From Spirosoma aureum (GTDB lineage: Bacteria > Bacteroidota > Bacteroidia > Cytophagales > Spirosomataceae): a DNA stretch of 64,000 bases. The notes beneath the pieces are model-generated. The model was not told the DNA's origin. It searched no databases and worked only from the letters and a program-made list of their open reading frames with translations. The stretch covers positions 4,114,501-4,178,500 of the forward strand of contig NZ_CP050063.1 of the NCBI RefSeq assembly GCF_011604685.1. Direction: 5' to 3'. Shown in pieces: positions 18,017-27,170 of this stretch. The translations under genes and the position numbers were made by a program. Numbering within the stretch: position 1 is the stretch's first letter; the number at the start of each line of letters is the position of its first letter.

Positions 18017-19312
18017 TTATAATCGCCTGGTTGATGCCCTAAAAACTGTTTGTTTGAACTGGTTGCCCTCTTTGGTGATTATCGCAAAATGTACCTGATC
18101 GATAAGCTTCGGAGAGGCACTGACCAGTTTGATCTCATGCCGGGTGCCGTCGTAGTCGATAACCCTTGTCCAGGTGTGACCTCCATTGGACGAAAACATC
18201 AGCAGTGAACGGGTGGAGCTGGTAATGCTATTGTGCAGAACGGCCCACAGTTCGGTTTGGCCGGTGTTAGTACGTCGGGTCAGCATGTTCATGACCGGAC
18301 TTCTGCGGTATGGATCAGGCACGATCTGCTTCTGAAACCGTTCGCCGTCCGTGGTTGACACAATGAAATTAGTCCCGCCCAGATAGTCGGAACCGAGAAA
18401 TACTGTACCATTAAGCTCGGCCATGGAGAGATAACCGCCCTGCTGATAGTGCGTCTGATTCAGCCGATGCCAGCCATCATCGTGGTGGTTATTGGATGGT
18501 TGATCGAGCTTGGTAAGGGTTCTGTTCAGCCAAACCTGCTTTTTGTTATCCCCGTCGGTCAGAAACAGACTATTGAGATATAAGCTGTATTTGACAAGAT
18601 GGACGTGTTTGTTGACCCCATCACGAATCAGAAAATCACTGGTTTGCCAGGTTGCTCCCCGGTCGGTCGAATAATAGATATAGGCCAGGTTCTGCCAGGA
18701 ATGACGGTGACGTACAACGCCATATTCGCCAATCAGCAAACGACCGTCGGGTAATTCGGTCATCCCATTATTTGTCAGAAAATAGCTGTCAGGGCTACTT
18801 AATGCCAGCACTTCTGTAAACGACTTGCCCTGATTGGCACTACGAAACAGTTTTCCATTGCTACAGACAAACACATAACCCGTATTCGACACAAACACGG
18901 ACTGGATTGGATGGATGAACCGGTAGCGAAGCGTTGCCGATTGGCCACTGTCAGTACTGACATATAGCCCAGACTCATCGCTGAACAAACACCCCCATTG
19001 GAACATTCGGGATGTTTCAATAAGCAGTCTCCATCCCAATGACGCTCTGTTGACAGTAACGGATGGCGAAACCAGAAAAGATTCAGGGCAGTCGGTCGCT
19101 GAATCCAGCAGCAGTGGCGTATGATCGGTAAACCGGAGATACTGATTGGCCGGGAACAATCCCAGCTTATGTTTTAGCTCCCAGCGCAGGTAGGACGATA
19201 ATTCCCGCCATTTATCGGAATGATAGACGCCAAGCCCTAACTGATAAAGTTGTGGTAGTGAATGAACGCCCGGTTTTTCAAAAAGTGAATGATGGTGTGA
19301 GGTAAGATCCAT
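18017..19312 (-). CDS. BNR/Asp-box repeat beta-propeller protein, no signal peptide
   Basis: A 431-residue protein with several Asp-box (BNR) repeats: STDSGQSATL (about 119), SANQGKSF, STDRGATW (about 215), STTDGERF and SSNGGHTW (about 374). These mark sialidase-like propeller blades. I do not see a sialidase FRIP motif or the arginine triad. The N-terminus (MDLTSHHHSLFEKPGVHSLP) has no signal peptide or membrane segment, which is unusual for such propellers. Residues about 20-80 are rich in Leu, Tyr and Trp and lack Asp boxes. Neighbours do not suggest a role, so the function is unknown. Confidence 0.65.
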   Translation of the reverse strand: MDLTSHHHSLFEKPGVHSLPQLYQLGLGVYHSDKWRELSSYLRWELKHKLGLFPANQYLRFTDHTPLLLDSATDCPESFLVSPSVTVNRASLGWRLLIETSRMFQWGCLFSDESGLYVSTDSGQSATLRYRFIHPIQSVFVSNTGYVFVCSNGKLFRSANQGKSFTEVLALSSPDSYFLTNNGMTELPDGRLLIGEYGVVRHRHSWQNLAYIYYSTDRGATWQTSDFLIRDGVNKHVHLVKYSLYLNSLFLTDGDNKKQVWLNRTLTKLDQPSNNHHDDGWHRLNQTHYQQGGYLSMAELNGTVFLGSDYLGGTNFIVSTTDGERFQKQIVPDPYRRSPVMNMLTRRTNTGQTELWAVLHNSITSSTRSLLMFSSNGGHTWTRVIDYDGTRHEIKLVSASPKLIDQVHFAIITKEGNQFKQTVFRASTRRL

Positions 19313-19396
19313 GCCTGGTAAAGTCGGTTGTTAAACAATTGGGCCGATTAACCAGTAGATAGATAAAGAACTGTTTTGTGAATAAATTAACCTGAT

Positions 19397-19708
19397 ATGG
19401 ACCTTACCGACGCGCCTGTCCGCGACAACCGCCACCGTCACCGTTTTGAAATGAAAATTGATGGAAAGTTGTCTACTGTAGCTTACCAGAAAGTTGACGA
19501 CGAAACCCTTGCGATCATTCACACCCAGGTTGACTCCAGTCTGGAAGGCAAAGGCGTTGGCTCCCACTTAGTTGAAGCCGTGTTAACCTACATAGAGCAG
19601 AATAACCTGAAAATTGTACCACTTTGCCCGTTCGTAACGGTTTACCTCAAACGGCATCCTGACTGGAATCGCGTCGTTTCGACGGCCTACAAACCAAGCG
19701 ATTTTTAA
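19397..19708 (+). CDS. mini GNAT N-acetyltransferase (COG2388 type)
   Basis: A 103-residue single-domain acetyltransferase of the short YjdJ/COG2388 kind. It shows a beta-hairpin opening (RFEMKIDGKLSTVAYQKVDD), an acetyl-CoA loop with LEGKGVGSHLVEAVLTYIEQ, and a closing LKIVPLCPFVTVYLKRHPDW, which carries the Cys-Pro-Phe motif of this subgroup. The product is cytoplasmic and the acceptor unknown. It is transcribed divergently from the BNR gene, with 84 bases between starts, and ends before a shared hairpin. Confidence 0.88.
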   Translation: MDLTDAPVRDNRHRHRFEMKIDGKLSTVAYQKVDDETLAIIHTQVDSSLEGKGVGSHLVEAVLTYIEQNNLKIVPLCPFVTVYLKRHPDWNRVVSTAYKPSDF

Positions 19709-19731
19709 GATAAAACCACCAGATTTTCGCC

Positions 19732-19772
19732 CATAGCCATGCTGCTGTCGTCACTGAAACAGCACGGCTATG
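19732..19772. terminator. hairpin between convergent genes
   Basis: CATAGCCATGCTG pairs with CAGCACGGCTATG with one A-G/C mismatch, around a loop of about 15 bases. It separates the mini GNAT from the convergent barrel-protein gene. Confidence 0.6.
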
Positions 19773-19806
19773 TCGTCGTTTTAGGCAACAATTCAATAAA
19801 GGCCAA

Positions 19807-20508
19807 TCACTTCTGGTTGTAATGGGGTGGATGGATGGGGGAAATGCGTGCTTTTTTGGTTACGGCTTTCCAGACATCCGTAAAAAAGGCGGGGAACACG
19901 GTTACGCCAATGCTGTAATACGTACCGTTGAAATTCTGATTAATGTCGCTCCGGAAGAGTGAATACCGATAACCTATCTGTCCACTAAGCCCTACCCAAC
20001 GGGTTGCTTTCCATTGCGCATACGTACCTATCTGAATGGGTACAAAAAAGTCCCGTTTGGTCCGGTCAATCTGCGTTTCCTTCCGTAGATCCAGCGGAAG
20101 CGCATAGGCCACACCACCACCAATTTCGACGGGGACGCTCACGGTCCACTTTCGATTGTTGGTCATGTTCCACCAGTATTGAAGATTCACAAACCACATG
20201 TCGGTCTGGGTGTAATAACCAAGATTGATACGCCGGGCTGCATCACGTCGCCAGTCAATCAGACGGAGGTAAGTGGCATAACTAAGCCAGTAATAGCCTA
20301 ACGTAATTTGATGCCGTTTGACACCATAAGTAATCCCGGCATTAATACCCCATACGTTGACCGGTTGGCGCTTTAAAAACGAATTTCGGAAATCGAGATT
20401 AAAGGCTGCCTTGAGTTTTGGGCGTACACGAGTTGTTGAATCGATCGATGGGATCGAATCCGGCAATGGTTTTAGCAGAAAACAGGCAAGCAGCAATGTG
20501 GTCAACAT
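19807..20508 (-). CDS. predicted outer-membrane beta-barrel protein, unrecognised
   Basis: A 233-residue protein beginning with a short hydrophobic signal-like segment (MLTTLLLACFLLKPLPDS). The rest is mostly amphipathic strands rich in Tyr and Trp (VNVWGINAGITYGV, ITLGYYWLSYATYL, WFVNLQYWWNM, VGLSGQIGYRYSLF, TYYSIGVTVFPAFF). This pattern fits an outer-membrane barrel of about eight to ten strands. The end (KKARISPIHPPHYNQK) is basic and does not end in Phe. No family is recognised with confidence. It stands alone between a convergent GNAT gene and a desaturase-family gene. Confidence 0.6.
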   Translation of the reverse strand: MLTTLLLACFLLKPLPDSIPSIDSTTRVRPKLKAAFNLDFRNSFLKRQPVNVWGINAGITYGVKRHQITLGYYWLSYATYLRLIDWRRDAARRINLGYYTQTDMWFVNLQYWWNMTNNRKWTVSVPVEIGGGVAYALPLDLRKETQIDRTKRDFFVPIQIGTYAQWKATRWVGLSGQIGYRYSLFRSDINQNFNGTYYSIGVTVFPAFFTDVWKAVTKKARISPIHPPHYNQK

Positions 20509-20580
20509 AACGCTGATCTAACCTGAAAAAAGGCATTCTGGTTAGAATAATGATTTTACGTTCAGAAGGTAAGCAATCGC

Positions 20581-21474
20581 CTAGGCAGTTTCTTTATCCA
20601 GTTGATAGGATCGTTGCTGCTCGGCACGCAATTGTTTCGTGGTTTTTCGAGAGCCATCGTGACTCCAGCCCGGAGGGCCAAATAGATAACCGAGCGCATT
20701 TCTGATAGAGCCTGCTTTTCTCAGATCACGGCCGATATCAACCCATTCATGAAAGGCAATCCGGACGGGGTTATGCGAATCAATATTTTTCGTGAGGCCA
20801 TAGGTCGGCCGATTACGCTCCTGCTCGAAGGTGCCGAATAGGCGGTCCCAGATCACCAGAACGCCCGCATGGTTTTTATCCAGATAATTCAGATCGGAAC
20901 CATGATGCACCCGGTGGTGCGAAGGCGTATTGAAAATATATTCGATTGGAGCCGGGAACCGATTAATGTGTTCGGTATGAATCCAGAACTGATACAACAG
21001 GCTGATTGACTGCATGGTCATGACGGCAACGGGCGAAAAACCAACCAGGGGCAACCAGATCCAGAAAATAAACGCACCGCTGATATTGCCCGTCCAGGTT
21101 TGGCGCAATGCTGTACCCAGATTGTATTTCAGGGATGAATGATGGACCACATGCGATGCCCAGAAATACCGGCTGCTATGGCTGATTCGGTGGAACCAGT
21201 AATAGCTGAAATCATCGGCGAAAAATAGAATTACCCACGCCCACCACTGGGTCATGTCAAGGGTGAATAGCCGAAATTGATAGACCAGCGACAACGCCCC
21301 GAATACAATTGCTTTTCCGACAAAGCCAATTACAACATTGCCAATACCCATAGTCAGACTACTGGCCGTGTCTTTGGCATTGTAATAATCCTTCTGCTGA
21401 ACAGCCGTTACAATCACTTCGACAAGCAAAAGAAGCACAAAGCCCGGAATTGCATATTGGATCAGGTCTTTCAT
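20581..21474 (-). CDS. sterol desaturase / fatty acid hydroxylase superfamily protein
   Basis: A 297-residue integral membrane di-iron oxygenase. The histidine clusters that bind iron are all present: HRISH (95-99), HVVHH (108-112), HTEH (166-169) and HHRVHH (186-191). They lie between hydrophobic segments (residues about 8-25, 45-65, 77-90 and 130-160). Such enzymes hydroxylate or desaturate lipids using oxygen. Bacterial members act on fatty acyl chains, carotenoids or hopanoid-like lipids, and the substrate here cannot be told. The C-terminal tail is charged. The gene lies downstream of rho on the same strand, beyond a strong hairpin. Confidence 0.88.
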   Translation of the reverse strand: MKDLIQYAIPGFVLLLLVEVIVTAVQQKDYYNAKDTASSLTMGIGNVVIGFVGKAIVFGALSLVYQFRLFTLDMTQWWAWVILFFADDFSYYWFHRISHSSRYFWASHVVHHSSLKYNLGTALRQTWTGNISGAFIFWIWLPLVGFSPVAVMTMQSISLLYQFWIHTEHINRFPAPIEYIFNTPSHHRVHHGSDLNYLDKNHAGVLVIWDRLFGTFEQERNRPTYGLTKNIDSHNPVRIAFHEWVDIGRDLRKAGSIRNALGYLFGPPGWSHDGSRKTTKQLRAEQQRSYQLDKETA

Positions 21475-21538
21475 GTTTTTTCTGATTTTAATGCAAATTA
21501 ATGAATAGCCAATCGGTTATCAACTAATCGATGCCTGT

Positions 21539-21604
21539 CGTAAATACAGAAGCACAAAGAACACAGAGATAACTCTTCGTGCGCTTTGTGCTTCTGTATT
21601 TACG
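21539..21604. terminator. terminator with perfect 21-bp stem downstream of rho
   Basis: The arms at 21539-21559 (CGTAAATACAGAAGCACAAAG) and 21584-21604 are exact reverse complements. The loop is 24 bases. It lies 11 bases beyond the rho stop codon. Confidence 0.75.
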
Positions 21605-21614
21605 TTAATTATCC

Positions 21615-23858
21615 TTATCGGTTCATCGAAATCAGGAACTCCTCATTATTCCGGGTTCCCCGCATGCGATCAAGCAGGAAGTCCATCGTTTCCATTGGAT
21701 TCATATCGGCCATGTGTTTCCGTAAAATCCAGACACGTTGCAGCGTTTCTTTATCTAACAGAAGGTCCTCCCGACGTGTACCGGAAGCCAGCACATCAAC
21801 AGCGGGATAAACCCGTTTGTTGGCCAGTTTGCGGTCAAGCTGGAGTTCCATATTGCCGGTTCCTTTGAATTCTTCGAAAATTACCTCGTCCATTTTCGAG
21901 CCAGTATCGATAAGGGCAGTAGCGATGATTGTCAGTGACCCGCCATTTTCCACGTTCCGCGCAGCTCCAAAGAACCGCTTCGGACGGTGAAGTGCGTTGG
22001 CATCGACACCACCTGAAAGAATTTTACCTGACGAAGGAACAACCGTATTATAAGCCCGTGCCAGACGAGTTATCGAATCAAGCAGAATCACCACATCATG
22101 ACCACATTCGACCATGCGCTTGGCTTTTTCAAGTACCATACTCGATACTTTTACATGCCGGTCGGCCTGTTCATCAAACGTTGATGAAATCACCTCGGCA
22201 TTTACACTGCGGGCCATGTCGGTCACTTCCTCAGGACGTTCATCGATCAACAATACAATCAGATAGACCTCTGGGTGGTTCTTGGTAATGGCATTGGCAA
22301 TTTCTTTGAGCAACACCGTTTTACCCGTTTTAGGCTGAGCGACAATCATACCACGCTGGCCTTTGCCGATCGGAGCAAACAAGTCCAGAACGCGTGAAGA
22401 ATAATTCTCCGGGCGATTGCTGAGGTGAAGCTGCTCTTCGGGGAAGAGCGGTGTCAGATACTCGAAGGGTATCCGGTCACGGATTTCCTCGGTTGTTTTG
22501 CCGTTTACGGTCGAAACGCGAAGCAAGGCAAAATATTTTTCTCCCTCTTTAGGTGGGCGGATGGCACCACGTACGGTGTCGCCAGTTTTCAGCCCGAATA
22601 ATTTGATCTGGGAAGGAGACACATAAATATCATCAGGACTGGCCAGGTAGTTGTAATCGGCTGAACGAAGAAAACCGTAGCCGCCATCCTGCATGATTTC
22701 AAGAACACCTTCATTATCGATGATACCATCAAATTCGCGGATGTGCTGATTATACTGTCGGCGAATGCGGTTCTGGTATTCCTGAGCTTCCCGCGCTGCC
22801 TGCGTAACTGGAGGTTGTGGCTGCGTTTGTGGCTGGCCAGGCTGTTGGGTTTCAACCGGAGTCTCTGCGGGCTGTTCGCCTGTTTCGTCGACAGATGGCG
22901 TTGGCTCACCAATGGATTGAGCAGCGGTGTTGGCTGCATTGTCATCCGAAATAACTGTTGGGGTCAGAAATTCATCCTCGGGCTGGCTGCTGAAATTCAG
23001 AGCTGTTTCATCGGCTACTGCCCGTTGGGTGCGCGGCCGCTGATCCCGGAAATTACGATCTGAATTTCCTCCATCCCGCTGATTAAAATCACGACGGTTT
23101 GAGTTGTTATCGCGCGGACCACGGTCGGGCGTATTGCCATCCCGGTTTTGATCCATACGGGGTCGTCCGCTCGTGTCACGTTGCGTTGGCTGCGATCCAT
23201 CAGGACGGGGATTACGTGGCCGATTAAGGTCGGGCCGGGCGTTTACACCATTCCCACGATCATTTCGCTGACCGGATTCCGTTGGCCGGAACGAGGTATT
23301 ATAGCGATCGCGTCCGTTTTCATTCCGGTTGCGAACCGTAGGCTGAGCTGGCGTTTCTGTCCGCTCATTTGGCTCAGCTGGTGTTTTGGGCTCAGTCGGT
23401 TCCGAAATTTCCTGAGCTTGCGGTAAAGGCTGAGTATCAGTCGGAAATGTACCTGGAGCTGTTTCGATTACTGCCGTTTCAACAACTTCTTTAAGGCCAT
23501 CTTCCGGTGTTGGCGCTGGAATGTCGGCGGCATCAGCATCGCGTCGAACACGCTGACGGGTACGTGTACTGGGGCTTTCAGCTGCGGGGGGGGCAACTAC
23601 AGGAACTATTGGCTGGCTTGGTTGAGCAGCCTCAACAGGGGTAGCCGCAGGTTTTGTCCGTCTACCGCGTCGAGGGGCTTCATCAACCGGGGCAACTTCC
23701 TCAACGCCTTCTGGTCCAGGGCGTTCAGACTGTTGTTTTATAATTTCGTATACGAGTTTTTCTTTGGTGAATTTAGCAATATTACGGATGCCGAATTGCT
23801 CGGCAATGGGCTGAAGCTCTGAAACAAGCTTCTTATCTAATTCTTCTTTCTTAAACAT
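21615..23858 (-). CDS. rho: transcription termination factor Rho, with long disordered insertion
   Basis: A 747-residue Rho, far longer than the roughly 420 residues of E. coli Rho. Residues 1-43 form the Rho N-terminal helical domain. About 45-355 are a low-complexity stretch rich in Arg, Asn, Asp, Gln, Pro and Thr. The cold-shock-like RNA-binding domain lies at about 370-446 ([20 protein letters not shown]). The hexameric ATPase follows, with Walker [11 protein letters not shown] near 510, Walker [18 protein letters not shown], the Q-loop [20 protein letters not shown] and the R-loop [20 protein letters not shown]. It uses ATP to release RNA polymerase at C-rich unstructured RNA. In Bacteroides the corresponding insertion is known to drive condensate formation; the same here is inference. 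A promoter lies about 340 bases upstream. Confidence 0.96.
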   Translation of the reverse strand: MFKKEELDKKLVSELQPIAEQFGIRNIAKFTKEKLVYEIIKQQSERPGPEGVEEVAPVDEAPRRGRRTKPAATPVEAAQPSQPIVPVVAPPAAESPSTRTRQRVRRDADAADIPAPTPEDGLKEVVETAVIETAPGTFPTDTQPLPQAQEISEPTEPKTPAEPNERTETPAQPTVRNRNENGRDRYNTSFRPTESGQRNDRGNGVNARPDLNRPRNPRPDGSQPTQRDTSGRPRMDQNRDGNTPDRGPRDNNSNRRDFNQRDGGNSDRNFRDQRPRTQRAVADETALNFSSQPEDEFLTPTVISDDNAANTAAQSIGEPTPSVDETGEQPAETPVETQQPGQPQTQPQPPVTQAAREAQEYQNRIRRQYNQHIREFDGIIDNEGVLEIMQDGGYGFLRSADYNYLASPDDIYVSPSQIKLFGLKTGDTVRGAIRPPKEGEKYFALLRVSTVNGKTTEEIRDRIPFEYLTPLFPEEQLHLSNRPENYSSRVLDLFAPIGKGQRGMIVAQPKTGKTVLLKEIANAITKNHPEVYLIVLLIDERPEEVTDMARSVNAEVISSTFDEQADRHVKVSSMVLEKAKRMVECGHDVVILLDSITRLARAYNTVVPSSGKILSGGVDANALHRPKRFFGAARNVENGGSLTIIATALIDTGSKMDEVIFEEFKGTGNMELQLDRKLANKRVYPAVDVLASGTRREDLLLDKETLQRVWILRKHMADMNPMETMDFLLDRMRGTRNNEEFLISMNR

Positions 23859-24470
23859 AAGGTGCAGGTTATCTATAAACCTTTAAATGACCGTTTTTGC
23901 GGGAATAGTGAAAAATGGGGTTGATCGTATGCAGGAGGGAAGTTTTTTGTGCGGCTGTTAGCGACTAATACGATGACCAGTTCGGTCTTCGATGCCAAAC
24001 TAAACTAACCTGGGAAGTTCAGAATACGTACGCAATGAAAATGGGTCAAATAGTAAACAGGACGTAGTTTGCTTGATCCAAACACGAGAGTCTGGTGGGG
24101 CCAGACACGGTGGCTAACAAAACGGTTGGAAAATCGGAAATCCGTCGCAGCTATGAGTTGCTACTAGGGAAGAATATTACCTGCCAGCAGGCTTGATACA
24201 GACAAAGGTAACGTATTAATCCGGTTTTGTCAAGATAACGCTGTTAATATTAATAATGTTTCCTAAAGTTAACAGGATATTTAAATATTGGTTGGTTCGA
24301 GGCAAGACCCGCCCGAAAAAATAGATCGTCAGGTGTCCCTTTGGAGGCAAAATTATCAGATTTACTTAAATTTCCTTAAAACAATAAAATTTGACAATGT
24401 TTGCACCCAAAACTGTCGTTACCTTTCGGGTGCGGTAGTTGTGCGAAAGGTCTGCAACTAAAATGTGCTG
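23859..24470. other. divergent intergenic region holding the rho leader
   Basis: This 612-base region lies between the divergent rho and coaX genes. The rho-proximal 340 bases are a probable untranslated leader and contain a hairpin GTCTGG-TGGGG-CCAGAC near 24089-24105. The coaX side is A+T-rich. I found no credible gene, tRNA or known riboswitch core here. Confidence 0.5.
24203..24233 (-). promoter_or_regulatory. predicted rho promoter
   Basis: On the minus strand TTG (24233-24231), 20 bases, then TACCTTTG (24210-24203): exact Bacteroidota -33 and -7 elements at good spacing. Initiation near 24197 would give a leader of about 340 bases before the rho ATG at 23858. Confidence 0.65.
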
Positions 24471-25241
24471 ATGAATCTGGTAATCGATTGGGGAAATTCA
24501 AGTCTGAAAACGGGTTGGTTTGATGGTACCCTTCTGGCCGATACAGGTCGATATGAGTCGAGCGAAAGCTTCCTGACGGATTTACGTAAACGCCAGCCTG
24601 AATTTCCTCACCCTGAGCAAGTGTTGGTATCATCGACGAGCCGGTCGGCCGATGAGATCCGTTCGCTGTTAACAGGATTGAGCAGTTCGATCGGGGTATT
24701 GGATGGACAAACGCCTGTACCCTTACAAAAGGATTATGATACGCCACATACGCTTGGGACAGATCGTGTAGCGGCCGCAGTGGGAGCTATTGCCTTGTTT
24801 CCGGGGCAGGCATGTCTGGTGTTTGATCTCGGTACCTGCCTGACCGCTGACTTGGTTGACCATACGGCCGTTTTCCGGGGAGGACTTATATCGCCGGGAT
24901 TACGAATGCGATTTCGGGCCATGCATGAGCAAACGGCCCGGTTACCCTTGGTTGATGTGCCCGAAAAATGGCCCGACTTAACCGCTAAGAATACCAGACA
25001 TGCCATGCAGAGTGGAGTAGTCAACGGTATGGCTTTCGAAATGAACGGTATCATTGATGCTTATCGACACGATTGGCCGGATCTGGCCGTACTCGTTTGC
25101 GGTGGCGATGCTCCTGTTTTTGAAAGTCGTCTGAAACAGCCGATATTTGCAGTGCCGGAATTGGTGCTGGTGGGATTGAATCGAATTTTACGCTATAATG
25201 TTGAGAATTTACACGCGGATAAGCCGGGTACTATTTACTAG
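24471..25241 (+). CDS. coaX: type III pantothenate kinase
   Basis: A 256-residue kinase of the ASKHA fold that phosphorylates pantothenate, the first step of CoA synthesis. The start MNLVIDWGNSSLKTGWFDG holds the phosphate-binding strand (DxGN). GTDRVAAAVGAIALFPG, CLVFDLGTCLTADLVD and RGGLISPGLRMRFRAMHEQT are the expected nucleotide and pantothenate motifs. A GTG six bases upstream is possible, but the ATG at 24471 fits the family start. The next gene overlaps its last 44 bases. With coaBC at 33180 the window carries three CoA steps. Confidence 0.95.
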   Translation: MNLVIDWGNSSLKTGWFDGTLLADTGRYESSESFLTDLRKRQPEFPHPEQVLVSSTSRSADEIRSLLTGLSSSIGVLDGQTPVPLQKDYDTPHTLGTDRVAAAVGAIALFPGQACLVFDLGTCLTADLVDHTAVFRGGLISPGLRMRFRAMHEQTARLPLVDVPEKWPDLTAKNTRHAMQSGVVNGMAFEMNGIIDAYRHDWPDLAVLVCGGDAPVFESRLKQPIFAVPELVLVGLNRILRYNVENLHADKPGTIY

Positions 25242-26514
25242 TTTGCTGGCTACTGCCGCGACGTCGCCGATCGTGCTGGCACAAGGATTAGGTAGTTCGC
25301 CCTATTCAGCACTGGGCATTGGAGAACTCTACCCAACTGGTAACGCTACCAATATTGGTATGGGTGGTATTGGCATCAGTAACGCCAGTCCTTTTTATTT
25401 AAATCTACAAAATCCAGCTCTGCTTGGAAGCCGCCCTCCGTATACTGTTTTTGAAGTAGGCCTGGTTGGTCAGTCAAAGACGCTTAGCCAGAGTATCGGT
25501 AATGAAACACAGGTTCAACGGGATTTTGGAGGCAATCTGGGGTATCTGGCCCTGGCGTTTCCGGCAAATTCGCGCTGGAGTATGTCGCTTAATCTGAGGC
25601 CATATACATTCGTAAATTATAACATCACCCAGGCCAATATTGTCCAGTTAGGCCAATCGGTGGCTGAATACAACTATAGTGGTCGTGGTGGTTTGAATAA
25701 AGCATCCTTTGCAACGGGTTATCGGCTGTTGAAGAATGTTTTTGTAGGCGCAGAAGCCTCTTTTATCTTCGGAAATATCACGAATTCGTCGGACTCACGG
25801 GTGATCATCAACCAGTTGGGTGTTGGAACGCAGGACACGCGGGTCAACCGGTTGAGCCGTGCTAACTACAGCGATATCGTGTGGAAATTAGGCGCTGCCT
25901 GGCGACCAAAAATAAATGACACCTGGACACTTAATCTGGGTGCAACCTATGACCCCAGCACGCGGGTTAAGGGAAGTGAAACGGAAATTTACCAGCAAAC
26001 TACACTCGCTGGTCTGAACCTGGGTCCAGCGGATACCCTCCAGAATAATTCTACCGGTCGTACAACGCTACCGCAACAAATGAATTTTGGCGTAAGCATC
26101 GAACGGGCTAACCGCTTGCTGGTAGGGGTTGATGTTGGTTTTCAGCAATGGGGGAAATACCGAACAATAAACGATCAGCTGGGTGACCTGGTTGATGGGA
26201 TGACCGTTGCGACCGGGCTGGAGTATACGCCGAAACCGACCTCCAATAAATACGCAGATCTGATTACTTATCGGGCTGGTTTTCAGTATAATAAGCTTCC
26301 ATACCAAGTGAAAGGAACTCAGATTAACGATATCAATGGTAGTTTAGGCTTGTCGCTTCCTGTTGGTGCTTATTATGTCAACCACGTAACCCTGTCACTG
26401 GTAGTTGGTCAGCGCGGTGTCTTGTCGACGTCTCAGATTCGGGAGCAGTATGTGCGCATTGCGCTTGGATTCTCATTAACCGACCGCTGGTTCCGTAAGC
26501 CAGTTATTGACTAA
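25198..26514 (+). CDS. predicted outer-membrane beta-barrel protein (OmpP1/FadL-like)
   Basis: A 438-residue protein with a signal peptide (RVLFTSLLATAATSPIVLAQ). The plug-like opening GLGSSPYSALGIGELYPTGN, then MGGIGISNASPFYLNLQNPA, is reminiscent of FadL/OmpP1-like proteins common beside coaX in Bacteroidota. The remainder is amphipathic strands, such as WSMSLNLRPYTFVNYNI and NKASFATGYRLLKNVFVGAE. It overlaps coaX by 44 bases in another frame, so translation is probably coupled. It likely transports or binds a hydrophobic compound, but no substrate can be named. LptC is encoded 12 bases downstream. Confidence 0.8.
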   Translation: MLRIYTRISRVLFTSLLATAATSPIVLAQGLGSSPYSALGIGELYPTGNATNIGMGGIGISNASPFYLNLQNPALLGSRPPYTVFEVGLVGQSKTLSQSIGNETQVQRDFGGNLGYLALAFPANSRWSMSLNLRPYTFVNYNITQANIVQLGQSVAEYNYSGRGGLNKASFATGYRLLKNVFVGAEASFIFGNITNSSDSRVIINQLGVGTQDTRVNRLSRANYSDIVWKLGAAWRPKINDTWTLNLGATYDPSTRVKGSETEIYQQTTLAGLNLGPADTLQNNSTGRTTLPQQMNFGVSIERANRLLVGVDVGFQQWGKYRTINDQLGDLVDGMTVATGLEYTPKPTSNKYADLITYRAGFQYNKLPYQVKGTQINDINGSLGLSLPVGAYYVNHVTLSLVVGQRGVLSTSQIREQYVRIALGFSLTDRWFRKPVID

Positions 26515-26526
26515 AGTTAATGTAGA

Positions 26527-26640
26527 ATGAATAATGCTGAAGGTAGAATAAAGAGTGAGGAAGGAAGTCGAATACATCAGGGCTGTAGGCAACTGTGCAC
26601 TGCTTTATATTCATCAGTCATCATTCTTTATTCCTCGTTT
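26527..26640. repeat. imperfect inverted repeat inside the start of lptC
   Basis: The left arm (AGAATAAAGAGTGAGGAAG around 26545-26566) resembles the reverse complement of the right arm (CATCATTCTTTATTCCTCG around 26619-26638). Both are built from short A/G-rich words like the other intergenic inverted repeats in the window. Here the repeat is translated: the right arm supplies the hydrophobic core of the LptC signal peptide. Confidence 0.5.
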
Positions 26641-27147
26641 CTATTGTTGGCTTGTGGTGAACCAAAACAGGCTAAAAAAGTAGAGCCCTATAATGGGCCG
26701 ATCGAGGAGATCAATGATGTTCGGTTGCTGTATAGCGAAGCAGCTATGCTGAAAGTGAAACTTACAACGGCGAAACAGTACCGTTACGTTAATGATAATC
26801 GTACGTATCCCAAACCAGTAAACATTGTTTTCTACGGACCAAAGGGAGAAGAGGTAACTACCTTACAATCAGACTCCGGTCGATATGATAAGGCCAAAGA
26901 CCTCTATACGGTAATGGGGCATGTTGTCGTTGTTAACAAACAGAAGCAGGAGAAACTCCTCACCCCCGAATTAAACTGGAATCCTATAACCAAAAAAGTA
27001 TATACGGATAAGCGTGTTGAAATTATCAGCCAGCTTTCCGGCGAAAAGTTATATGGTTTGGGTTTAGATGCCAATCAGGACTTTTCGCAATACTCGATCC
27101 GAAAACCGACTGGTGTCTTTAATGTTGAAGGTGGTCCAGGCCTTTAA
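26527..27147 (+). CDS. lptC: LPS export periplasmic protein LptC (lipoprotein)
   Basis: A 206-residue LptC-type protein of the bridge that carries LPS across the periplasm. The lipobox is LLLACG, with Cys at about 43. The body has the LptC/OstA beta-jellyroll strands: DVRLLYSEAAMLKVKLTTAK, VNIVFYGPKGEEVTTLQSDS, KDLYTVMGHVVVVNKQKQEK and LTPELNWNPITKKVYTDKRV. The first 38 or so codons are odd: they lie inside an imperfect inverted repeat, and there is no alternative in-frame ATG, GTG or TTG before the lipobox. It is last in the coaX, barrel protein, lptC run. Its partner LptA/D-like OstA protein is at 36701. Confidence 0.85.
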   Translation: MNNAEGRIKSEEGSRIHQGCRQLCTALYSSVIILYSSFLLLACGEPKQAKKVEPYNGPIEEINDVRLLYSEAAMLKVKLTTAKQYRYVNDNRTYPKPVNIVFYGPKGEEVTTLQSDSGRYDKAKDLYTVMGHVVVVNKQKQEKLLTPELNWNPITKKVYTDKRVEIISQLSGEKLYGLGLDANQDFSQYSIRKPTGVFNVEGGPGL

Positions 27148-27170
27148 TCAACCTGTTAGCGCGCAAGCTT

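Noticed and set aside
23859..24470. Known riboswitch or tRNA in the rho-coaX gap
   Set aside because: No tRNA arms or T-loop sequence and no riboswitch core I know could be found.
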